Shown here one piece after another: positions 15,659-22,323 of a DNA stretch of 23,482 nucleotides. The stretch spans positions 1 through 23,482 of the forward strand of contig URGF01000014.1 of NCBI GenBank assembly GCA_900547285.1, given 5' to 3'. The stretch comes from an uncultured Collinsella sp. (GTDB taxonomy: Bacteria > Actinomycetota > Coriobacteriia > Coriobacteriales > Coriobacteriaceae). Below the pieces are notes generated by a model that saw only the letters and a list, made by a program, of their open reading frames with translations, was not told where the DNA came from and searched no databases. Made by a program: the position numbers and the translations under genes. Each line of letters opens with the position of its first letter. Within the stretch, counting starts at the first letter, position 1.

Positions 15659-16930
15659 GTGAACGCGAGCGCCCTCTATGACGTCTTGGTAATCGGCGGC
15701 GGGGCTTCAGGCCTCGCCGCCGCCATTACGGCCGCACGCGCTGGCAAAAGCGTCTGCATCGTTGAGCGCGATGTCGCCTGCGGCCTCAAGCTCCTTGCGA
15801 CCGGTAACGGCCGTTGCAACCTCTCCAACGAATCGATTGATCCTCAGCGGTATAACCACCCCGCATTCGTCGAATCCGTCATGGGCCCCCAGCCCGAACA
15901 AGAGCTTATGGGTTTCTTCTCCTCGCTGGGCATCATGACAACCTCCGAGGAAGGCCGGCTATACCCGCGCTCCCTTCGCGCAGAATCGGTGCGCGACGCG
16001 CTTCTCAACGTTTGCGACCGCCTAGGTATCACCTTAATCTGCGGAGCCAATATTGCCACGGCGCGCAAAGCTTCCGAAGGCTGGACACTCCAAATAGACC
16101 GTCCAGCGCGGGCGCTCAAGGCAAAAAAGCACGACGACCGAAAATCGGAGCTCCGCTCGCTTCGGAAGGCGCTCGCCGATGTCCCTCGCAAGAACGAGGC
16201 CCTGCAGGCACATGCCGTAATTATCGCTACGGGCGGCAACCCCACCGGTATCGCCGATACGTTTCGCCTTCCCCTCACTTCGCTGCGCCCCATCCTCTGC
16301 CCCGTATCGGCAACGGTCGTTGGCGATCGAGCGGCACTCAAGACGTTGGATGGCCTGCGCGTCCGTGCCCGCTTGACGCTCGCCCGCAATCATAATGAGC
16401 TCTGGCACGAAGACGGTGAAGTGCTGTTTCGAACCTTCGGTATCTCGGGTGTCGCTGTCTTCAACCTCTCTCGTCGTATCCAGCACGGCGATACGATCCT
16501 GCTCGACGTTTTCCCCGACCTCTCCAAAGACGAGTTGCTCGATATGCTCAACCGGCGCGTTGAGCTGTTCGGTGACTTTTCACCCCGCGATCCCCGTTGG
16601 CTCGACGGCATGCTCGCCCCGCAACTCTCCCGCGTCGTCTGCACGGCGTTCGAGCAGTGCCATCCAGGCTCCAACGATGTCATCCATCTGGTCTCGATCC
16701 TCAAGCACTTTAAGTTGCTCGTCGAGGGAACAGCCGAGGAGCGCTCAGCGCAGGTCACGCGTGGTGGCGTATCTGTCGAGAGTATCTCAACACCCAGTCT
16801 ACGCGCGCGCAGCGTTGTCGACGCTCCGCTTTACGTTTGCGGTGAAGCGCTCGACATCGACGCCGATTGCGGAGGCTTTAACCTTGCGTGGGCCTGGATC
16901 TCGGGCATTCGCGCTGCAAGCAGCCTGTAG
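15659..16930 (+). CDS. NAD(P)/FAD-dependent oxidoreductase, HI0933/BaiN-like flavoprotein
   Basis: A 423-residue flavoprotein of the HI0933 family, which includes enzymes annotated as aminoacetone oxidase-like and the bile-acid reductase BaiN; the actual substrate cannot be told here. FAD-binding features are the N-terminal GGGASG (13-18) after a beta strand, GLKLLATGNGRCN (42-54), the ATGGNP motif in the middle (VIIATGGNPTG), and the C-terminal GGFNLAWAWISG that closes the FAD site. The start is a GTG at 15659-15661 directly after the Mrp stop, with GAGG 5 nt before it. A terminator-like hairpin follows 30 nt after the stop. Confidence 0.9.
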   Translation: MNASALYDVLVIGGGASGLAAAITAARAGKSVCIVERDVACGLKLLATGNGRCNLSNESIDPQRYNHPAFVESVMGPQPEQELMGFFSSLGIMTTSEEGRLYPRSLRAESVRDALLNVCDRLGITLICGANIATARKASEGWTLQIDRPARALKAKKHDDRKSELRSLRKALADVPRKNEALQAHAVIIATGGNPTGIADTFRLPLTSLRPILCPVSATVVGDRAALKTLDGLRVRARLTLARNHNELWHEDGEVLFRTFGISGVAVFNLSRRIQHGDTILLDVFPDLSKDELLDMLNRRVELFGDFSPRDPRWLDGMLAPQLSRVVCTAFEQCHPGSNDVIHLVSILKHFKLLVEGTAEERSAQVTRGGVSVESISTPSLRARSVVDAPLYVCGEALDIDADCGGFNLAWAWISGIRAASSL

Positions 16931-16940
16931 CCGCGCAGTC

Positions 16941-16946
16941 TATAAT
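16941..16946 (+). promoter_or_regulatory. Perfect -10 box upstream of the second flavoprotein
   Basis: TATAAT matches the -10 consensus fully, 10 nt after the stop of the previous gene. No good -35 box is seen 16-19 nt upstream, where the sequence is the coding end of the previous gene. Initiation would fall near 16953, so the RNA would begin with the hairpin at 16961-16984. Confidence 0.45.
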
Positions 16947-16960
16947 CAAAAACACATTCG

Positions 16961-16992
16961 GGCCGTCTGGGATACCGGACGGCCTCTTTCTT
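16961..16992 (+). terminator. Terminator-like hairpin between the two flavoprotein genes
   Basis: GGCCGTCTGG (16961-16970) pairs with CCGGACGGCC (16975-16984) over 10 bp with one G-T wobble and a GATA loop, followed by TCTTTCTT. This is a good intrinsic terminator for the Mrp operon. As it lies downstream of the TATAAT box and upstream of the next start codon, it could also act as an attenuator or structured leader. Confidence 0.7.
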
Positions 16993-17010
16993 GCCTCTAA
17001 GGAGACCTCG

Positions 17011-18651
17011 ATGATCGAAATCACCCAAGTCAACGCGTCGCTCGATGAAGCCGGCGATGAAAATGCCTGTCTCATTGTTGGCAAGCGAGTCGCCAAGCGC
17101 GTCCTACGTTGCAAGGACTCCGAGATCAAGTCCATCGAGCTCCACCGCAAGTCAATCGACGCTCGCAAAAAACGAGACGTCCATTTTATCCTGAGCTTTC
17201 GTGTTGAGCTGACTAGTCCCCACCTCGAGCGAGAAGCGGTCGACAGCGTTGCCGAGCGTGACCGCTCGCGCGTACGCGCGATAGAAGACGATGAGCCTTC
17301 ATTCCCCTCCCCCGCCTCCGACGCGCCTCAAGAACGCCCTGTCGTTGTCGGCGCCGGATGCGCCGGCCTTTTCGCTGCGCTCACGCTCGCCAAAGCAGGT
17401 CTTAAGCCCTTGCTTATCGAGCGCGGCGACCCGGCATTTCGCCGCTCGCAGGCGATCGACCTCTTTCTAAAGGAGCGCATCCTCGACCCCGAGAGCAATA
17501 TCCAGTTTGGCCTGGGCGGCGCGGGAACCTTCTCGGACGGCAAACTCAATACGGGAACCAAAAATCCCGCCCATCGCCTTATCCTCGAAACCTTCGTCGA
17601 GGCGGGTGCGCCCCGCGATATTCTGTGGGATGCCAAGCCGCACATTGGCTCCGACATCCTTCCCACGGTTGTCACCGCTATATCCCAGCGCATCGAGCAG
17701 CTCGGAGGTGTCGTCCGTTATCGAACGAAGCTCGTCGACATTCGCATCGACGCGTCTGGCGCCATCACCGGTATTGATGTCCAATCGTCCCAAGACGCCG
17801 CTTGCGAGCCAATCGAGACAAAGCACCTCATCCTCGCCTGCGGGCATTCTGCTCGCGATATTTTTGAGCTCCTTAAGGGCCACAACGTGGCCCTCGCACA
17901 AAAGACCTTTGCCATGGGCGTTCGCATCGAGCATCCGCAACGCGACATCGACAGAGCCCAATATGGAGCCTCGGCGGGACATCCAGCGCTCGGGGCGGCC
18001 CCCTACAAACTTGTTGCCCATCTTCCCAACGGCCGCAGCGTGTTCTCGTTTTGCATGTGCCCCGGCGGGCAGGTTGTCGCCGCCTCTTCCGAGCAGGGCC
18101 ACCTGTGCGTCAACGGCGCCAGTCTCAATGCCCGCGGCGGATGCAACGCAAATGCCGCCCTGCTCGTTAACGTCACACCCGAGGACCTTCCCAACGATGA
18201 CCCGCTCGCCGGCATCGAGCTCCAGCGTGCCTGCGAGGCGGCCGCCTATCGCCTGGGCGGTTCCAACTGGAACGCACCGGCACAGCTCGTCGGAGATTTC
18301 CTCGCAGGACGTGCCAGCAAGGCGCCCGGAAAGGTAAAGCCCACCTATCCGCTCGGTGTGACCTGGACGGCAATTGACGAAGCCCTGCCGCAGCATATCG
18401 TCGAGTCGCTCCGCCTGGGACTTCCCCTACTCGGAAAAAAGCTGCGCGGCTACGACCGCCCCGACGCCGTTCTTACCGGCGTGGAGACTCGTTCGAGCTC
18501 ACCGGTCACCGTCACCCGAGACCGAACGTGCCATGCCGTGTCGACCCCGGGCCTCTATCCTTGTGGTGAGGGAGCTGGATATGCCGGCGGCATCATGAGC
18601 GCGGCCACCGACGGCATCCGTTGTGCCGAAGCCCTGATCGCAGACCTCTAA
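17011..18651 (+). CDS. FAD-dependent dehydrogenase-like protein (COG2509-type, unknown substrate)
   Basis: A 546-residue flavoprotein, distinct from its neighbour. The ATG at 17011 has AAGGAG 6 nt upstream; the frame stays open for 41 more codons through the terminator region. The first about 105 residues are a small domain with a KSIDARKKRDVHFILSF stretch typical of this family. The Rossmann fold begins at VVVGAGCAGLFAAL (111-124), followed by IERG (136-139) and the family motif GLGGAGTFSDGKLNTGTKN (167-185). The C-terminus has PCGEGAGYAGGIMSAATDG (517-535). The family is widespread and largely uncharacterised, annotated as an NAD(FAD)-utilising dehydrogenase. It ends in a bidirectional terminator shared with uvrB. 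Confidence 0.88.
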   Translation: MIEITQVNASLDEAGDENACLIVGKRVAKRVLRCKDSEIKSIELHRKSIDARKKRDVHFILSFRVELTSPHLEREAVDSVAERDRSRVRAIEDDEPSFPSPASDAPQERPVVVGAGCAGLFAALTLAKAGLKPLLIERGDPAFRRSQAIDLFLKERILDPESNIQFGLGGAGTFSDGKLNTGTKNPAHRLILETFVEAGAPRDILWDAKPHIGSDILPTVVTAISQRIEQLGGVVRYRTKLVDIRIDASGAITGIDVQSSQDAACEPIETKHLILACGHSARDIFELLKGHNVALAQKTFAMGVRIEHPQRDIDRAQYGASAGHPALGAAPYKLVAHLPNGRSVFSFCMCPGGQVVAASSEQGHLCVNGASLNARGGCNANAALLVNVTPEDLPNDDPLAGIELQRACEAAAYRLGGSNWNAPAQLVGDFLAGRASKAPGKVKPTYPLGVTWTAIDEALPQHIVESLRLGLPLLGKKLRGYDRPDAVLTGVETRSSSPVTVTRDRTCHAVSTPGLYPCGEGAGYAGGIMSAATDGIRCAEALIADL

Positions 18652-18677
18652 CGCACGAATTCCAGCGCGCAAAAGAC

Positions 18678-18713
18678 ACAGGCCCCAAGCTCCACAGGGA
18701 ACTCGGGGCCTGT
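18678..18713. terminator. Bidirectional terminator between the second flavoprotein and uvrB
   Basis: ACAGGCCCC (18678-18686) and GGGGCCTGT (18705-18713) form a perfect 9-bp stem, and the inside can continue pairing with one mismatch (AGCTCC with GGAACT). It is followed on the plus strand by TCACTATTTC and on the minus strand by GTCTTTTG. It lies in the 65-nt gap between two converging genes, so it should serve both. Confidence 0.8.
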
Positions 18714-18716
18714 TCA

Positions 18717-20957
18717 CTATTTCTTAAACCGTGCACCCTGGCGTTTTCTGCCCGATGCGAACGTGGAACCCTTGCGGGCCTGCGAACGTAAGCGCTCAAT
18801 CGTCTCGTCCTCAGACGCACCCTCGAGCATCGCTCGAATCTGAACGACGGCATCGCGCAGGCGCGCCGCCTCCTCAAAGTCCATGGCAGCAGAAGCGTTA
18901 CGCATATCCTCTTCCATGGTTTCGACGATCCGCACGAGCTCGTCATGCGGCAGTTCTTCCAACTGCTCCGCAAGTGTCTGCTCGGGCGCCACCGTTTCCG
19001 GCACGCCACCCTCGCCCGACTCATCGGGCGTATAGAATGCGCCATGGCCAAGAGAGTCGCCCTTCGAGCGTCCCTTGGAACCCACGGTTTTTTCGGCCTC
19101 GGCAATAAAACTTGAGATGTCGTTGATGGCCTTGCGCACCGTCTTGGGCACAATGCCATGCTCTTCGTTATATGCCATCTGAATCTCGCGACGGCGCTGC
19201 GTCTCCTCGATGGCCTCTTTCATCGAATCGGTCATAACGTCTGCATACATGATGACTTCGCCATCGGCGTTACGGGCCGCGCGGCCAATCGTCTGAATCA
19301 GCGAACGGCGGTTGCGCAAGAAGCCTTCCTTATCGGCATCGAGAATTGCCACCAGTGAGACCTCGGGGAGATCCAAGCCCTCGCGAAGCAGGTTGATACC
19401 AACGAGAACATCGATCTTTCCCTCGCGCAGCGTTCGCAGGATCTCGACACGGTCCATCGTCGCTGTATCGGAGTGCATGTAATTGACCTTAATGCCGGCA
19501 TCAAGCAGATGGTCGGTCAGGTCCTCGGCCATGCGCTTGGTGAGCGTGGTCACCAGTACGCGCTCCTTGCGCACCACGCGCTCGCGAATCTCGTCCTCAA
19601 GATCGTCAATCTGCCCACGAACCGGACGCACATCAATCTTGGGGTCGAGCAGACCGGTCGGACGAATAATCTGCTCAACGTCGTTTTGGCTCACCCGCAG
19701 CTCATAGTCGCCCGGCGTGGCCGAAACATAGATGAACTGGGGAATCCTCGCCTCAAACTCATCGAAACGAAGTGGGCGGTTATCGAGCGCCGAGGGCAGA
19801 CGAAAACCGTGTTCCACCAGCGTCACCTTACGCGAGCGGTCACCTTCGTGCATGCCGCGAATCTGCGGTACCGTCACATGGCTCTCATCGATGATGCAGA
19901 GCATATCCTTGGGAAAGTAATCGATCAGGGTAAACGGCGGCTCACCCGGCTTGCGACCGTCCAGATGACGCGAGTAGTTCTCGATGCCGTTGCAAAAGCC
20001 CATCGTCTCGAGCATCTCAAGATCATAATCGGTACGCTGCTGCAGACGCTGCGCCTCGAGCAACTTATCAGTCGCCTTGAGCTCGGCCACACGTTTCTCG
20101 CACTCTTCGCTGATCGATTTCAGAGCCGCCTTGACCTTCGGCTTCTCGGTCACGTAGTGCGAGGCCGGCCACACGGGGATGGCCTCGTACTCACGAAGCA
20201 TCTCTCCGGTGACCTCATCGATCTCGGCAATCAGCTCGACCTCGTCGCCAAAGAACTCAAACCGCAACGGATGCTCGGCATAAGGCGGATACACGTCGAC
20301 GACATCGCCACGCACGCGGAACGTGCCGCGCGCCAGGTCATAGTCATTGCGATCATATTGAATGTCGATAAGTGCGTGGATAAAGTCATCGCGCTCGAGC
20401 GGCACCTTCTTGTCGACGTTTGGAGCCAGACCCGCATAGTCCTCAGGAGAGCCAATGCCATAGATACACGAGACCGATGCGACAACGATCACATCGCGTC
20501 GAGAGAGCAGCGATGCGGTCGCCTGATGTCGCAGCATCTCGACCTCTTCGTTAATCGAGGAGTCTTTCTCGATATATGTATCGCTTTGCGGCACATACGC
20601 CTCGGGCTGATAGTAGTCGTAGTACGAGACAAAGTAGACCACAGCGTTGTTGGGAAAGAACTCTTTGAGCTCGCTCGCAAGCTGAGCGGCGAGCGTTTTA
20701 TTGGGAGCCATGACAAGCGTCGGCTTCCCCAGGGCCTCGATGGTTTTAGCCATCGTAAAGGTCTTGCCCGAACCAGTCACGCCCAGCAAAACCTGATAGC
20801 GATCTCCATCCCTCACGCCCTGCACAAGCGACTCAATGGCCTTAGGCTGAGAACCTGCAGGCTCATAAGGAGATACAACCTTAAATGGCACCGCAGAGCC
20901 CTCAACGCCAAAACGTTTGAGCTCTCCTCCAACACGCTCAACTTCAAATTCCGCCAT
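18717..20957 (-). CDS. uvrB: Excinuclease ABC subunit UvrB
   Basis: UvrB verifies damage delivered by UvrA and recruits UvrC. The 746-residue protein starts at an ATG (20955-20957) with AGGAG 5 nt upstream. It has Walker A GVTGSGKT (59-66), the damage-verifying beta-hairpin region SYYDYYQPEAYVPQSDTYI (111-129), DESH (357-360), helicase motifs V and VI (GINLLREGLDLPEV 520-533, QTIGRAARN 555-563), and a C-terminal UVR domain (about 667-712) that binds UvrC. It is longer than the usual 660-690 aa, by a linker at about 625-665 and a basic tail after 713. It ends 4 nt from a bidirectional terminator, and lies 51 nt downstream of the transglycosylase gene. Confidence 0.98.
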   Translation of the reverse strand: MAEFEVERVGGELKRFGVEGSAVPFKVVSPYEPAGSQPKAIESLVQGVRDGDRYQVLLGVTGSGKTFTMAKTIEALGKPTLVMAPNKTLAAQLASELKEFFPNNAVVYFVSYYDYYQPEAYVPQSDTYIEKDSSINEEVEMLRHQATASLLSRRDVIVVASVSCIYGIGSPEDYAGLAPNVDKKVPLERDDFIHALIDIQYDRNDYDLARGTFRVRGDVVDVYPPYAEHPLRFEFFGDEVELIAEIDEVTGEMLREYEAIPVWPASHYVTEKPKVKAALKSISEECEKRVAELKATDKLLEAQRLQQRTDYDLEMLETMGFCNGIENYSRHLDGRKPGEPPFTLIDYFPKDMLCIIDESHVTVPQIRGMHEGDRSRKVTLVEHGFRLPSALDNRPLRFDEFEARIPQFIYVSATPGDYELRVSQNDVEQIIRPTGLLDPKIDVRPVRGQIDDLEDEIRERVVRKERVLVTTLTKRMAEDLTDHLLDAGIKVNYMHSDTATMDRVEILRTLREGKIDVLVGINLLREGLDLPEVSLVAILDADKEGFLRNRRSLIQTIGRAARNADGEVIMYADVMTDSMKEAIEETQRRREIQMAYNEEHGIVPKTVRKAINDISSFIAEAEKTVGSKGRSKGDSLGHGAFYTPDESGEGGVPETVAPEQTLAEQLEELPHDELVRIVETMEEDMRNASAAMDFEEAARLRDAVVQIRAMLEGASEDETIERLRSQARKGSTFASGRKRQGARFKK

Positions 20958-20982
20958 GGATACTCCTAACTCATATATCTGC

Positions 20983-20988
20983 AGTATA
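20983..20988 (-). promoter_or_regulatory. Candidate -10 box of uvrB
   Basis: On the minus strand TATACT matches five of six -10 bases, in the 51-nt gap between the transglycosylase and uvrB. No good -35 box is present. Initiation near 20976 would leave a very short leader of about 19 nt. uvrB may instead be read from the coaE promoter. I saw no LexA-box-like site here. Confidence 0.3.
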
Positions 20989-21008
20989 CGCAGGCGGCAG
21001 GCATAGTC

Positions 21009-21590
21009 CTATACGAACCGATCGGGATAGAGGGTCTTATAGCGAACCCAGGCATTATTGACACGAATCAGATACGCCTGCGTCTCGGGAAAGGTGATTG
21101 CATTATGAAGCGAAGTGCTCTGCTGCGCCCAACCGTCGACATTGCCCATGCCAGCGTTATAGGCAGCAATGGCACTGTCGGTCGACCCGTTAAAATACGT
21201 TAGAAGATACGAAAGATACGCACAGCCAAACTCGATGTTCGTAGCGGGATCGTTAAGGTTGTCGGCTGAATACTCGCTACCATCGACAAGACCTTTGGCA
21301 ATCATATCCTGGGCAGTCTCGGGCATCAGCTGCATTAATCCCCGAGCGCCTTGATTCGACTCGGCCTCGGGATCCCAATTCGATTCCGACTTTATGACAG
21401 CACACACCAGATACGGATCAAGATTGTGCGAAATGCTCGATTGCTTTACGTACGCCTCGTAGTCAATCGGATACAAAGGCTTAAAGAAAGCGGCAGGAGC
21501 ATACGAGTAGACGAGCGAAATAAGGCCAAAGACGAACACAACGGCAAGTGGCGCCACGCGATACCACGTAAAGAAACGTGTCCTAGGCAT
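21009..21590 (-). CDS. Small membrane-anchored lytic transglycosylase (SLT domain)
   Basis: This enzyme should cleave the glycan strand of peptidoglycan, leaving 1,6-anhydro ends. The 193-residue protein has one N-terminal membrane segment (about 10-30) and then a compact goose-lysozyme-like SLT domain: the catalytic Glu69 in IKSESNWDP, the GARGLMQLMP motif (81-90) and AAYNAGMGNV (142-151). The whole protein is one domain, with no LysM or other wall-binding module. Its ATG (21588-21590) overlaps the end of coaE by 8 nt, with GGAGG close upstream, so translation is probably coupled. Confidence 0.93.
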   Translation of the reverse strand: MPRTRFFTWYRVAPLAVVFVFGLISLVYSYAPAAFFKPLYPIDYEAYVKQSSISHNLDPYLVCAVIKSESNWDPEAESNQGARGLMQLMPETAQDMIAKGLVDGSEYSADNLNDPATNIEFGCAYLSYLLTYFNGSTDSAIAAYNAGMGNVDGWAQQSTSLHNAITFPETQAYLIRVNNAWVRYKTLYPDRFV

Positions 21591-22224
21591 CGACCTCCTC
21601 CTTATCCACTACATCCCCGAAGCCATGGCGCACAAGCCAAGCGTCCAGTTGTTCAAAGAGCGAGTTATCGCCCGCCGCATTATCGATTACCGTCGAAGCG
21701 AGATTGCAAAGCGAAGCCTCATCAGGTTGGCATGCAGAACGCGCATCAAAATCAGAGGGCTCCATACCACGATGAATAGCACGCCCGCGACGAACTGCTA
21801 AAGGAGCGCTGATAACCAGAATTTCATCAGCCAGGCCAAAAGCATCCTCAAAACCAGTCGGGGCAGAAACCTCGACAACCGCAAAGGGATAACGGGGGGA
21901 CGAAACCGTGCAGCAAACCGGATCAAGAATCCTAAGCGAAAGCTGCTCAATGAGAACGGGGTGCACAATGCTATTGAGCCTCGCGACCGCATCAGGAGAA
22001 ACAAAAGCTCGAGAAGCGAGGATGTTACGGCGAACGCCGCCCTCCTCGTCCAAAATATCCCAGCCAAATTCTTCCGCGAGGGCATTGACGATATCGGAGC
22101 CTGGCACATACAGCGATTTGGCAAGCTCGTCCAGATCGATAAGCATGGCGCCATGAGATTCGAGATAGCGGCAGGCAGTCGACTTACCCGAAGCAATATT
22201 GCCCAAGACAAAAACGGTAAACAT
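21583..22224 (-). CDS. coaE: Dephospho-CoA kinase (divergent CoaE)
   Basis: CoaE phosphorylates dephospho-CoA in the last step of coenzyme A synthesis. From the ATG at 22222-22224, with GGGAGG 5 nt upstream, it has 213 residues, the usual length. It has a P-loop GNIASGKST (8-16), LIDLDELAKSLYVPGSD (28-44), the LNSIVHP segment (83-89), a strand with FAVVEVSAP (114-122), an Arg-rich lid (RRGRAIHRG 145-153) and a final VIDNAAG (179-185). The P-loop differs from the common GGIGSGKS, and the strand FAVVEVSAPTG replaces the usual DIPLLFE, so the match is by overall pattern. Its frame stays open upstream into the insertion sequence in a non-coding frame, which I ignore. Coupled with the downstream transglycosylase. 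Confidence 0.78.
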   Translation of the reverse strand: MFTVFVLGNIASGKSTACRYLESHGAMLIDLDELAKSLYVPGSDIVNALAEEFGWDILDEEGGVRRNILASRAFVSPDAVARLNSIVHPVLIEQLSLRILDPVCCTVSSPRYPFAVVEVSAPTGFEDAFGLADEILVISAPLAVRRGRAIHRGMEPSDFDARSACQPDEASLCNLASTVIDNAAGDNSLFEQLDAWLVRHGFGDVVDKEEVDA

Positions 22225-22252
22225 CAAGTCCTCCCTAACGCCAATGGGAGTT

Positions 22253-22283
22253 ATTATCGCGCAAATACAAAAGAAGGACTCAA
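22253..22283 (-). promoter_or_regulatory. Candidate promoter of coaE-transglycosylase-uvrB
   Basis: On the minus strand GATAAT (22258-22253) fits a -10 box and TTGAGT (22283-22278) a -35 box, with a rather long 19-nt spacer. It lies in a short AT-rich stretch (about 22225-22310) between coaE and the insertion sequence, so it would be native DNA left intact by the insertion. Confidence 0.35.
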
Positions 22284-22323
22284 AATACAGCCAAACAGTA
22301 AGACAAGGGTGGCGCGCGCAGAC

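Noticed and set aside
19473..20969. 498-codon open frame on the plus strand across uvrB
   Set aside because: Shadow of uvrB, which has all helicase motifs; His/Arg-rich product with no family.
20984..21020. CGAACCGATCGG near the end of the transglycosylase gene, considered as a LexA box for uvrB
   Set aside because: The second half-site does not match GTTYG, and the sequence is inside coding DNA.
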